Source of the DNA: Panagrolaimus kolymaensis
Taxonomy: Eukaryota > Nematoda > Chromadorea > Rhabditida > Panagrolaimidae
Direction: 5' to 3'
Assembly: GCA_028622995.1 (NCBI GenBank)
Contig: JAJQJQ010000010.1
Span: 4,960,001 to 5,024,000 of the forward strand
Length of the DNA: 64,000 nucleotides
A program made the translations under genes and the position numbers. Of this stretch, positions 22,482-33,890 are shown piece after piece (the stretch's first letter is position 1; the number at the start of each line of letters is the position of its first letter). The notes under the pieces were generated by a model. The model worked only from the letters and a program-made list of their open reading frames with translations. It was not told the origin of the DNA and ran no database searches.

Positions 22482-24843
22482 ATGTTATCCCGAAATTATC
22501 AACCCTTTAGAATTATTAGTAACAGATGTATTGGATTATTAAATTCTAAAACAAATAACCTTCATGTATCCAAGCAATATCCATTTATTCTAACTGCCAT
22601 TCGATCATCTTCTAATTCTTCTATTTCTTCTTCATCAGCTTCCATAGATGATTTTACAAATGTGATTGATACATTATTTTCTAAAGAAGAAGTTGCAACT
22701 CATTCATATGTTGAAAAGTTAAAAAATGTCACCACTGTTGATGTTCTTAAAGAAGTATGTAATTTTTTAGAAAACTTTTTATATAAACATTTTTTTAAAC
22801 TTTTAGTTCTGTATTGATTCACGGCCATCAACTCCTCAAGAAGCTTTCTTAATTCTTCAACGCTTAGTTAAATTGTCAAATTCTGAAAAACAAAAAGATT
22901 TTATTAGCGCATTTCTTAGATCTGAAGCTTATGTTTCTTCCCTTTCTGCTCAACTTCTTAATGATGAAGTGGATCTTAGTTGCTTATTAGAAGCTGGAAC
23001 ATGTATTCTCACTCTTCTAAAATCTTTACCGAAGAGTAAACAAGTTGTTGTTGATGAAGATACTCCATTAAAACTTACTCCAACGTTTGATAGCTTTTTC
23101 CTAGCTTTTATGGAAAATATTAAAAAGAAAATAAGTTCTGATGAAATTGCACAGTTGGATTCTGATATTGTTGTTGCATTTTTCCGAAGTTTACAAGACA
23201 AGGATTACGCCGAACTTGATGCTTCATTTCTTAACGAATATAAAAAATTATTACAACGTAAAATTCCGTAAGTTTGTTGTTAAAATTGTTTTCATATATA
23301 AACTTCAAATATTTTGTTTTAGGGAAATCACTTCAACTGCTACAGTTACAACTTTATTAACATCTTTGAAAAAGGCTCAATATGAAGATGAACCCTTTAT
23401 TTTGCTTGTGCTTAGTAAAGTTGAAGAATTAGCTCCTAATATGCTTTTAGGCGAACTTGTAAATGTTTTTACCACTTTAAGTGAAAATAGTTATAGAAAA
23501 ATTCAAGTTTTGCAAGTAATTTCTGAAGCTATTCGAAAGTAGGATTTAATCATTTTTTTTGATTTAAATTAAAGTTAATTATTTTAGCCACATGGATGTT
23601 TTAACTCTTCATCAACTAGAACGACTTGCCCTTGGTATTACAAAGCTATCATTTTATAATCCTCGCCTTATAACAAGATATTGCGCGGATTTAATACAAT
23701 CTGTTGAATCCATTCAAAAAATATCTCAAGTTTCTTCAATTTTAATGTTTCTTTCCCGTGCTCGAGTTACAGATGAAAAAGTTTGGAAGAAGCTTATTGA
23801 TTGGATAAATGAAAATCATCGGTAATTTTTCTTGCTTTGCATTTTTCAAGTCATTTTTATTTTTTTAGTAATGCAAATATCTCTGATCTTCGAATGTGTA
23901 TTGGCTCCCTTGCTCATATGAATGTTAATCCATCCTTTTGCAAACCTGTACTTTCTTATCTAACATTGAAATTACAACCAAGTTTCAAAGAAGATCCACA
24001 AAAATGGTTGAACACCGTTTATGCTCTAACTTGTTTAAAAGCATTAACACCAAAATTAGCTGAATCAGTTTTAAGAGAAGAATTTCAAAAAGAAGTTTTA
24101 GCTAAAATTACTGATGAGTAGGTTCTTTTATTTATTTTTAAAATAAACTGGAATGAATTTTTTAGTGCTGCAAAAATATTTACCCTTCAAAAATTATGCC
24201 AAATTAACGCTTCAGCCAAATTTGAACTCAACGCTTATCGTGGAAATCTAGCAAATTTTAATGACTTTAAGTTTGAGGTAAATTTAATTTTTGGAAAACT
24301 AACAAATTTTAATGAGTCTATGTTTGAGGTAAACTAGATTTTTTCCTTGTTGTTTTTAAAAAAGTTTATTGAATTTCTTTTTAGCCAACAATTTGTGAAA
24401 ATTTAAAATATGGAAAAAATATTGAAAAGCTTGAAAAATTTCGAAAAATTGTTAAAACTCCCATTCCTCCTGTTTATGTTACTCCTCCAGGTTATTATCC
24501 AGAATTTGGAGTTTACATGGATTCTTTAGTTAATTTCGATCCAAAAACTTCTAAATTTATTGCTTTACCATCTCAACAAAAAGATCCAAAACTTCCACTT
24601 AAAGGATTAATCGCTGTACAATATTTTAATGAAAAACATTATACTGCCAGTTTTACCAATGATGATAATCGGAGACTTCTTGGTGGATATCAAATGGGTA
24701 TTCGTCTTTTAAAAGCAGTTGGAGCTAAAGTTGTTGTAATTTCTGAACATGATTTGGAAAAACAAGAAGCTTTAGTGGATCGAATTTGTTTTGTTAATGA
24801 AAAAATTAAACAAGCTGCAACAGCAGACAATTCTTCGGAATGA
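22482..24843 (+). CDS. FASTK-family-like protein with RAP-type C-terminal domain, probably mitochondrial
   Basis: Exons 22482-22754, 22807-23267, 23323-23538, 23588-23821, 23869-24117, 24166-24277 and 24385-24843 join to 667 residues. The N-terminus is basic, Ser-rich and free of acidic residues for about 50 positions, like a mitochondrial presequence. The middle is a run of short leucine-rich helical segments (for example LERLALGITKLSFYNPRLI and LRMCIGSLAHMNVNPSFCK), as in FAST kinase-domain proteins. The C-terminus (LIAVQYFNEKHYTAS ... GYQMGIRLLKAVGAKVVVIS) has the pattern of a RAP domain, a restriction-nuclease-like fold. FASTK proteins process or stabilise mitochondrial RNAs, so that role is inferred. 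Exon 6 ends inside a 51-base tandem duplication that offers a second in-frame donor. Another RAP-domain protein is the main alternative. Confidence 0.65.
24241..24333 (+). repeat. 51-base in-frame tandem duplication carrying two splice donors
   Basis: The segment from 24241 recurs at 24292 with about 5 differences in 42 bases. Each unit ends in TTTGAG followed by GTAAA(T/C). The spacing of 51 bases is 17 codons, and the intervening sequence is open in the gene's frame. Using the second donor at 24329 would add 17 residues to the FASTK-like protein. Confidence 0.8.
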
Positions 24844-26789
24844 AAAAGTGGAGGATATTTTATTAGTTGTTTTTTCTTTTATAGTACGTAGTTGATAAAT
24901 ATTATTATTAGACTGTACATGTTTATTGTTTGTTTTTAATAATAACATTTTATTTTTTGGAAGTTTCTTTTTTTCCAAAATACAATTTACATCTCCTTTT
25001 TTTTCATGGAATATTTTTATTTTGTCCTGGACAAGTACCTATGAGAATCATGGGATATTTAGCCTTAAGGTTAACCCATAGTTTTTAAGATTTCCCCTGT
25101 CATCATCTATCTTTGGCACTTTTAATTGTTTTTAAATAATAAGAAGTACCGCAATACCCAAGTAAAAGAAAAAAGAAAGGACAGCAGGAGTCTCAATAGC
25201 ACTAGAGAATTTTTACAAGCACTTTATTGGCCTTTTCATCAATTCTTTTTTAGTTTATTATTGGGTCCATCTTTCATCATGGCATGACCTTGACTAGACG
25301 TAGTAAGCTGTCTGTCCAGTATACCACCTCAAAAACAATGAGAAAACTGGTAAATAAAAAGTTTGTTCGTTTGTTTCTAAAGATCGGTTATGGCAGGTAG
25401 TAAAGTAGTGGAGGAGGCCACCACGCAATATAACGTGCGCAAATATTTATATATTTTTTGCAACGATTTTTTTGTGTAAAAATTTTCGATTTTGCTTAAA
25501 ACGGTAAATTTATGCAAGATTTCAAAATTATTATAATTTTAAATGGCAGCTGCAAAATAATTTTCAAAAAAGATGCGGCGATCGTAAGTAATAGTCCTGC
25601 ATTTTTTGCTTCAACTTTCATATTTTTTTGTTATTCCTCACTTTTTTTCAGTGTCCTTGCAAAGTTTATTTTCCTCTTTTTTAATTCTGATAGGATCATC
25701 TTTTTTATTTTTTAAATTTAATTACACATTGGCGGGAAACCCCGAATTTAAAATTTGTCGCCTCCTTCTCATAATTTGTTATCGCAAAAAAAAAAATTTA
25801 AAAATAAAAAAGAAAATTTTCTTCGCCTTTGTAGATTTTTTTGTCCAATTACCACACATTTTTCCCTCAAACGAAGAAAAAAAGAGGATTCGTTAACCTT
25901 ACATGTTTTTGACTGGCATATATTTTTTCTTTACGCCGTCCTGACCACAATGACTGACCATCTGCCTAATCCATTCATTCATTTTATTCTTCTACATATG
26001 CAGTAGCAGGAGCTTTTTATTTTTTACAGATAGAATGGCTTTATTTTGGCGCGCGAAAAATTGCTCATTGTACTAGTCTTTTTCCTCTTCTCTTTACTGG
26101 TACTGCTGCGCGAAGAAAGTAAAAAAAAAGGAAATAAGAAGGAAGTTGAAACGACCCGGTTCCCAAGAAAAAAAATTTTGGATGGAGAAAAAAATCATCG
26201 GCACCGGCAAAAAGAACAACAACAGTTGCCTTCCTTCTTCTTTTTCTTCCGATAATGGTAAGAAGAAAAAAAGGGGACAACACGAAAAAAAGAGCTCGTG
26301 ACATTGTGCCGAAAATAAAAAAATAGAGTAATGCGGTTCGTCACCGCGCATTGTTTAGTTGGCAATTGGCTGAATGCCCATCTCACTCCTATCTATCGAA
26401 GAAAAGAAAAAAAGAGTGAAAAGGAAAGTGACCACTCTGCCTGCCTTGTATGGACAGATACGAGAAAAGAGACGTGATTATTGATTTCCTGTTCTAAAAA
26501 TAAAAGAGCAAACATAATATATTTTTTATTTTTGCACATTTAGCTTTTGACCATGACATTTTTTTGTACCCCTTTTTTATAGTATTTATTCTTTTCTTTT
26601 GATGCTTGTTTTTTTACGCGATACTTTTTTTTTATCGTGCGGGTTTTTTCTTTGATCGATAGCTAAAAAAATAAATTTTGTTGAACTTTTCAGTGCCATT
26701 TTTTCTGATATATTAATTTCCCAATTCATTATTTGAGTTTTTCTTTGATCTTTAAAAAGGTGGCTCTCAAACTTTGAAACCTTCCTAAA
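24844..26789. other. intergenic region upstream of the forkhead gene, 1.9 kb
   Basis: It holds the 3' UTR of the FASTK-like gene and, presumably, the forkhead promoter. Small patches around 25250-25440 are less AT-rich. Short open frames at 25500-26300 occur on both strands with low-complexity Phe- or Lys-rich translations and are not supported. No RNA gene is recognised. Confidence 0.5.
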
Positions 26790-28706
26790 ATGCTTGGTCA
26801 TGAAAGTCCGTCATCATCACGAGATGATCATAATAAAAAAAGAAACTTAAATAATATGTTTGGTCACGAAGGTCCATCATCTCAAGATGTCCATAATTTT
26901 TTTGATGATCCATTTCAAAAAGATATTGTTATAACCCTCGATGATGATAATAACAATGCAGACGATGTCCACCTAAATATTTCTGATGACCATTTACACA
27001 ATGTTACTGATAGTTTATTAGATGATGTATTCCCAAATGGAATAATGGATAATTTTAGTGAAGATTTTGCATGTAATATTGATGATTTTATTACTGATTG
27101 CTCTGAAATAAATGCAAATTCTGTTGATCGCTATTTTCCGGTATTTTTAATTTCTACCATTTTTTTTATTGGCTGACCAAAACCTAGTTTTTTAGACTGG
27201 CGATGTTCAAACTGAATATCTTGATGGTATGGATGAAAAACCAGATTTTTCTAAAGTCAAAAATGAGAGAGTGATTCACAAGAAGAAAAAAGTGGCTTCT
27301 TCTGCAGCGACAAAACCTCCCAAACGTGAAATAGAAGAAATGAAAAATGGTTATTTCAAACCATGTTTTCCTTATTCATGTTTGATTAGTTTGGCCCTTA
27401 AAAATAGTTCCGATGGACAACTTTCAGTTTCGGACATTTATTCATTTGTTTGGTATGCGAATTAACCTTTTGATTCGACCTTTAACAAAATTTTGAAATA
27501 TATTTTAGTGATAATTTTCCATTTTTTGAATACGCAAATCCAGGATGGAAGAATTCAATTAGACATAATTTGTCACTAAACAAATGCTTTTTAAAAATTG
27601 AACAAATTAATAGTGGTTCAAGAAAATCATGTTTATGGCAATTCAATCCAGAAAGAATTGAAAAGGTTGAGCAAGAATTGCTAAAATATGATGTAAATGA
27701 AGTTAAAAAAGCTTTACGTAATGCAGGTTTGTTCTTTGCTAAAAAATATTACAAATTTAGTATACTTTTGGAAACTATTTTTAGATGATTATTTATCAAT
27801 TATTAAAGGCGAAAAAGGCATGCCACAAATTATAAGAAGAGCGAAAACACCTGATTTTGGAACAGAAAATATTGACAACCCTGTACGTTTTTTATAATTT
27901 ATTTTTTGCAAAATTTTTAATTTGTGTTTATTTTTTTAAGCCAAAAATTATGAAACAAGTAGTTGAATATTTTTCTGATGCATCAGCTAATCAAAGATCA
28001 AAACAAACTGTACGACAAGTGGCGGAACAAGCTTTAAATAAACTATTAATGGTTAAATCGGATGCTCCACATCCGAGAGTATTAAAGCCAATAACAACGG
28101 CGAAAAGAAAGGTTTTGGCTCCAAAAACACAAAATTTAGTTAACTCTTCTTATGAATCACCACAATCTTCATCTTCTGAATCAAATTCATCTATAAAAAA
28201 GGAATACATTTTTTATAGCTCTGAAGAAACTGAGATTCCCGAACCACAATATGTTGAAATTGAACTTCAAAGTGATGAACCTTTTGATGATCTTTTTGAG
28301 TATGTTGGTGAGTGCCTATGGATGGCCAGTACATCTAATCGTCAAATTTTTTATAGCTTATGAACAACCAACTCCGTCAACATCGAGAGCGACAACAATA
28401 AAAAGTGAGACTCCAGATGAAAATGATGCTCCACAACAACCATCAACTTCAAGTGGATTTAGCAATTTTTCCTTAAATGGTAATCCATTTCGATCATGTC
28501 GATTCGATCATCAAAATACAAATTCCGTTCGCCCTTTAAAACGTTCAGCTAATCCAAACCTTCAAAAAATTGGACAAATAAAAGATGGACAATTTATTTC
28601 AGCTGATACTACAACATCTTTTATTTATCCACCAAAAATTTTAAAAATTGAAAGTAATGATTATGACAATATACTTTTAGAATCTAAAGAGAATTATCTA
28701 CCCTAG
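26790..28706 (+). CDS. forkhead transcription factor, FOXN1/4-like
   Basis: Exons 26790-27140, 27196-27452, 27509-27726, 27785-27882, 27941-28307 and 28357-28706 give 546 residues, all junctions in frame. The N-terminus is acidic (Asp/Asn-rich) and could be an activation region. A forkhead domain at about residues 168-260 begins [17 protein letters not shown] and has SVSDIYSFV. The recognition helix reads [15 protein letters not shown], and the domain closes with [15 protein letters not shown]. The order of 'YSCLI.ALKNS', '[15 protein letters not shown]' and 'CLW..NP..I' matches the FOXN1/FOXN4 branch best. A basic stretch (HKKKK) before the domain is a likely nuclear signal. The C-terminus is Ser/Pro-rich. 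Targets cannot be read from sequence. Confidence 0.88.
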
Positions 28707-28972
28707 GACTTTTTAATTTTCAGTTGCTTTTAGTTCCTATTACCTCAAATACCATGTTTCTTTCATTTATTTAGCTTTTAAAGAGAGTCTTTCAATTTTT
28801 TAATCTCTTTTTTCTTTTTTTACTTTTTTTATTCTAATACGGGTTCTGTTCATTATAACCAAATTAAAATTAATCACCGAATCACATACAAATAAATAAA
28901 TTTTTGTACATATTTATTCTTCTTTTTTTTTAATTTTAAATAAAGCTTTTTTTACAAAAATAAAGCATAAAT

Positions 28973-30342
28973 TTAACCAATTTGTACTGGATTATTATTA
29001 TTGCTCCTATGTATATGTGATTCATTACTAGTTGTAATAACGTTAATATGATTGTTGCTTATTTCTCGAGGCAATACAGCACTTGGGATATTTTTTCTTA
29101 GAATGATGGCTTTAAGATTAGTATAAGTTTCTTGTCGAAGTAAACTGCTAAATATTATTCGAAATATTGGAGGAGTAAGCGACTGCAAAGAAAATATTAG
29201 CATAACATAATATCCTGTCCATTTATCTTGTCCAAGGCCACCATTAATAAGGAATTGACCTGAAGTTTTAAATTTTGTTATTAAAAAATTAGTTTAACTT
29301 TAAAGTGCAATTAACTGACGCAACAAAAAAAAACATGCTTTTTGAAGTCATCGACTCAGTTAAAAATGTTTAATTTATTATAGTAAATAAAACCAAAGAA
29401 TAAAAAAAATGTACCTGCTATGAATAAAATAGCACTTGCAACACATGATATCATTAATCGAATTTCAACTGAATTTGATGTAGCAACTCTTTTACCCCCA
29501 CGTCTTATGTTTACAGCAGTGGTGGATGCAATTGCGCCATTTACAGCTTTGAATAACTAAAAAGGTTAAAATACAGTAACGCAGTTAAAATTGCAAAAGG
29601 TTTCACAAGTTTTTGTAGCACTAAACTCCCACACCCACGTGTCTACAGAGCCATAAATTATGTGTAATTTTATATCTAGTCCAAATAATATTTTAGTTAT
29701 TAAAAAACACCTTAAAGTTTAAGCAATTCAAATATTTTTTACCTTTCTTCTCATTAACATAGTAAATGCAATAGCTGAGTAAATAAATAAATAACTACCC
29801 ATTACAAAGCCATTTGTAATTAAATAATATGTTGCAGTTCCACCATTTTGATGTTTCTTAAAGTCTCCAGTTGTTCCATAAACATTTGGATCATAATATA
29901 ATGAAACAAACCAATCAGTTGTATGAACTCCAACCGATTGAAAAAATGAAATTACAAAAGCAATCAAGAAAAATAAATAACATTGAGTTTTGCCAAATCT
30001 TCGAAAATACACTGGAAATATAACGCAGATTAATCGGGAAATTGAAATTAGCACTGTCATATAACACAAAAAAAACCATGTTGTATCCATATAAACATGA
30101 GCATAAACTTTATATTCAATTGGTATTAAAGTATTTTTAGTTAAACAAACTATTCCAGGCCATATTCCAAATTGATATAACAATAAAATATCAACAAATT
30201 TTTGGCCTAAAATAAGTCGAAATCCAACAAATTGTTTGTATAATTTTCGAATACCAAGAAATTCAATAATATGCAACAAAATTCCAATCAATCCAATCAA
30301 AATCATGGAAATTCCAGCAAAATAATCGTCGTTTGTAAGCAT
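28973..30342 (-). CDS. nematode serpentine (7TM) chemoreceptor, srx/srt-like
   Basis: Exons 30342-29743, 29556-29415 and 29259-28973 encode 342 residues. Seven hydrophobic segments can be traced. TM1 is near FAGISMILIGLIGILLHII. TM3 ends in SRLICVIFP, in the place of the DRY-like motif. TM4 is FFLIAFVISFFQSVGV. TM5 follows a TATYYL stretch, and TM6 and TM7 lie in exons 2 and 3 (LMISCVASAILFIAG; YVMLIFSLQSLTPPIFRII). The cytoplasmic tail is short and polar. Length and layout match nematode chemoreceptor families, most like srx or srt, but I cannot fix the subfamily. Such receptors usually sit in sensory cilia; the ligand is unknown. It stands alone here, not in a tandem cluster. Confidence 0.75.
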
Positions 30343-31320
30343 CTTTTTTTTCTACTAACGTTTCAAAAGCTCAAAAAAACCAAAGACAAAAATTTGTTTT
30401 AAAAAATTTAATCCAATTTTAAAAGGTAATAAATAAGCAAGCGGCTTCTTGTCCAACTAACTTTTCGAAGAAAAATAAAAACCTTCTAATTTAAATGTCA
30501 CGGAAAAAGTAAAATTTTATTATAAAAATCTTTTCCTTGTACGTACACAGAACTTATTAAGAGTCAAAATAGACCTTAACATATTTGAAGCCAAGAAATA
30601 CAAATGAAATAAATGGGTATTTTTATGAACAGGTGAAAATAACAGGGAACCATATTATTTTTTCTTAAAAACATTTTAAAATTTTTTTATTGATGTTTGT
30701 TTCCTCATAATCCATCTAAAAATCGAAAAAAGCCGATTTTTAAAAAGATCAAATAAACGTGGATCAATTAACAAAAAAATAAAACAATTAAAACCTGAGT
30801 TTGAATAAAAGGTGGAAATATACGTTCTTATTGGATGGTTTTTCTGTGATCGTCTTTGGTATCAATCTATTTTCCTTCCTAAATATTTTATTCTTTACTT
30901 GTTCGTAAATTTGATATAATAAATAGACAGCTGCTTTAGCAAACACATGTATTTTTTAGGACAAAACTATCTTTTTCCAAACTCTCATTAAACTCTATGC
31001 TAAATGATACTAGCTTTTTGTAATCGAGGAGAAGCTTTTACAAGCTCATTTTACTTCATTACTCTAAGTTGGTGAAAAACTATTCGAATCATGGAGAAAG
31101 TTTCAAATTTTGTGCTTTTTTTCCGCGAGACGACAGTATGCTTGCAATTTTTCAAATCCTAAAACATAAAATGTTGGAATTCATAGGTTTAACACGATAT
31201 ATAATAGAGAAGACTTAGAAATATTACAAATTTATGGAGTACATACAACAACACAGTAAAAAAATCAACAACGTTTTTATAAACACGTTCAGTTAAATAA
31301 GTTACAAAGAAAAAAAAGTT
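30343..31320. other. intergenic region between the chemoreceptor and trpp-1
   Basis: A 978-base AT-rich spacer. Both neighbours are on the - strand, so it should hold the trpp-1 3' UTR and the chemoreceptor promoter. Nothing else is recognised. Confidence 0.5.
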
Positions 31321-31743
31321 TTATACAAATGAATGATGATATTTGACAAGTTCATCGATACGAGAATGGAATAATTGAGATTCGATAGTTGATTCATTGC
31401 TTATCAAAGGATTATTAATCACAGTTTCGACGAAGATGGAATATATTGATCGCAATAATTCAGGAATACCAGGAGCATCGGGATCACTATTCAACACAAA
31501 TTTGAGACCAGTTGCAGTTTCCATATAATTCATTTTATAACCAGATGTTTGAAAGAATTTAATATATTGTTGTCCATCCTTCGTTGAAATTCTTTGAGCA
31601 AATGAACGTAATGAAAGAATCAATCCATAAATAAGTTTGAATTCACCATCTTGAGTCATTTCACGTTGATTTTCACGTCGCCATTCTTTATAACATATAC
31701 ATTCACCTTTGGGATTAAACAGATAAAAATTATACAAAGTCAT
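31321..31743 (-). CDS. trpp-1: TRAPP complex subunit 1 (TRAPPC1/Bet5)
   Basis: Single-exon gene of 140 residues (human TRAPPC1 is 145). It begins MTLYNFYLFNPKGECICYKEW, the longin-like start of TRAPPC1, and continues with EFKLIYGLILSLRSF, FFQTSGYKMNYMETATGLKFVLNSD and a C-terminal FHSRIDELVKY. TRAPPC1 is a core subunit of the TRAPP complexes that act as a Rab1/Ypt1 exchange factor in ER-Golgi and endosomal traffic. The frame stays open upstream of the chosen Met, but that extension is Phe-rich and unlike the family; an acceptor (CCATAG) lies 16 bases before the ATG. It starts 222 bases downstream of the MATH-BTB stop on the same strand, so co-transcription is possible. Confidence 0.92.
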   Translation of the reverse strand: MTLYNFYLFNPKGECICYKEWRRENQREMTQDGEFKLIYGLILSLRSFAQRISTKDGQQYIKFFQTSGYKMNYMETATGLKFVLNSDPDAPGIPELLRSIYSIFVETVINNPLISNESTIESQLFHSRIDELVKYHHSFV

Positions 31744-31759
31744 TATCGTTGAAATGAAT

Positions 31760-31761
31760 CT
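31760..31761 (-). promoter_or_regulatory. probable trans-splice acceptor of trpp-1
   Basis: On the - strand ATTTTTTCCATAG ends 16 bases before the trpp-1 ATG and about 205 bases after the stop of the MATH-BTB gene. That position fits [13 protein letters not shown] addition to a downstream operon gene. Confidence 0.4.
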
Positions 31762-31965
31762 ATGGAAAAAATGAAAGAAAAAAGAAACGTTGATGGAATT
31801 TCGCAAAAAGAGTTTGTGTCTCACAATGCCATTAAAGGCTTTGGGTCAAATGTTTGAAAAACAAAGCAATTGAAAGAATTTATTATAGCATAAAATATTC
31901 ACATTTTTGTGTGAAAATAAAGCATATACAAAGTAAAAAACAAATAAATAATTATGACATAGATT

Positions 31966-33173
31966 TTAAACACGCTTTTTGTCAAAGCTAAACAACATTC
32001 GAAGAAAACTTCCGATACAACGCATAATCGAGGCAAAGCGATCTTTGAAAGTTTCTTTCTTTTTGTAAGATGAAACTTCGATGAGGTAACAACATTGTTT
32101 GGTAAGTTCAGGGAGGATAAACTTTTCAGTTAATTCCATCATTTTCTTAACGTTTGAGTTCTTTGCTTTCAAAGATAAATATTCGTCTGCTTTTTGGAGG
32201 AGGTTATTCATTTCAAATTGGGCAGCAAATTCTACATGTGATTCATCGAAGGAATCGAGTTCCCCTTTGTAGCAGAAAATTATCATGTCTTCAATGATTT
32301 TGCCTGGAAAACCAGCAAAATCAAGAGGAGTATCTGGATGGTCTTCAAAATGTTTAACAAAAACGGGAGATTGTGGGATAAGTTTGGATTTATGCATTGG
32401 TAATTCAACCTGAAATTTTTTTTCTCGATTACTCAAAATTTTAGTTGAAAATTAACCTTTTCTAATTTCTTGGAAAACCATTTTTTGTTATAAAAGACTA
32501 CGGTGCAATCAGTATTTTGAGATTCTAATTTATGATTTTCCAAATCCAATGCAACGAAATAATCAGCGGCGCGAGGAACATCATGAGAAATCAAGAAATC
32601 AAATGTCAACCAATTTCGATCATCCGCAAGGTTGACTTCGATCGAAGTAAAATAACAAATAATATTAAAATGAAATTTATTCCAATTTTGAATTTCTGGG
32701 AAACGCTCGTAAAGGCTTTTTTGATACCATGCGCAACCAATGCAAGGATTGAGTTTGTTGATTTGAATATGACTTTTTGAGAACTTTATTGTGATGTTCT
32801 CATTTTTGTCATCACCGATCAAAGTTAATTGAGCTTGAACTAAACATGATGGAACCCTAGAGGGTCTGAAATAAAAATTTTAAAAGCTTTTTAATAACGA
32901 TACACATACTTTCGATGTGCTGCTTTCAAGATAACTGCAAATTTGGCTGGCGTGGAGCTAAGATATCCATTTGGATAAAAGCTTAATATCCATGGACCAT
33001 ATGGACCAAATGCAACGACTGGACCCCAAAGTGCTTGATTTTCAGCACAATCATCAATATCTTCTTTCGTGAATGACCAATTATAAGCATGGGATGTCTG
33101 AAAAAAACTCATAATTCTTATCATTTTTTGTTGAAAAACTTACTGTAAAGACTGGAGATACAGAAGATCCCAT
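31966..33173 (-). CDS. MATH-BTB domain protein
   Basis: Exons 33173-33144, 33097-32910, 32865-32457 and 32409-31966 join to 356 residues. The N-terminal half is MATH-like: SHAYNWSFTKEDI, then GPWILSFYPNGYLSSTPAKFA, then a later strand pair with WLTFDFLISHD. The C-terminal half is a BTB/POZ fold: DCTVVFYNKKWFSKKL, PMHKSKLIPQSPVFVKHFED, GFPGKIIEDMIIFCYKGELD and AAQFEMNNLLQKADEYL. MATH-BTB proteins are expanded in nematodes; many serve as CUL3 ubiquitin-ligase substrate adaptors, with MATH binding the substrate. The role here is inferred. The C-terminus ends in a hydrophobic-basic stretch (GSFLRMLFSFDKKRV). It may lead a two-gene operon with trpp-1. Confidence 0.8.
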
Positions 33174-33890
33174 TTTTATATCAAACCAAAATGGTTAAAA
33201 ATATTTAAGGAAGAAAAAAAAAATAAATGAGTGAAAGAATAAATGAGGAACGGTTTTGATCGCAGACTGATTGTTTTTGTGCATGCATAAAAGGTATATT
33301 GTTTTCCTTTTCCCCTTTTATTAGCTCGCTTAAAGAGTTGGGTCAAAACAACAACCATCTTTCATGGAAAATTGTTTGTGTGTGTGCATTAAAAAAATAT
33401 TTTTACTGCCTTCTCGCCATCATTTAAATCTTTCCATATTATTTATTGGGATGAAAACAATTTTGATGGAAAAAAGAATAGCAGAGAAAAGACAATCTTT
33501 GGCATTATTAGTTGGTAAGTACCTTTCTATTAACTAAAAAAAGCTAAAGATACATATATTGCTGAGAAATTAAATTTTTTATGCTTTGAGTTTATGCTTG
33601 AATTATAGGTTTTTTAACAACAACAAAAAATTTTGTTTCATATAGTTTAAATAATAAAAAAAAACCCTGATATCGTGAATGAATGACCACAACATCTTTG
33701 AAAGAGATAAAGTCTAAACTACAAAAATTGAGACGTGGAGTTTATTTCTGCCAAAAATAAAACAAAACATATCTTTAGTGGGAATCAAATTTCTATCGCC
33801 ATCGATTATTAAATTTATTTTTTCCAAGAAAACTTGAATATAAAGGATATTTTTAGATTAAATAATAGCTAATTGGGTAAAACAATTATT
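33174..33890. other. divergent promoter region, MATH-BTB and CPT2
   Basis: A 717-base AT-rich spacer between genes transcribed outward on both sides. A short open frame beginning at 33450 ends in a donor-like GTAAGT (33515), but its phase does not match the CPT2 second exon. No other gene is seen. Confidence 0.5.

Noticed and set aside
26046..26386. Opposed open frames of 60-85 codons upstream of the forkhead gene
   Set aside because: Homopolymer-driven translations on both strands; no conserved feature.
33450..33514. Open frame ending in GTAAGT as first exon of CPT2
   Set aside because: It leaves phase 1, whereas the CPT2 second exon needs phase 2; the 53-base exon at 33891 fits the phase and looks like a presequence.
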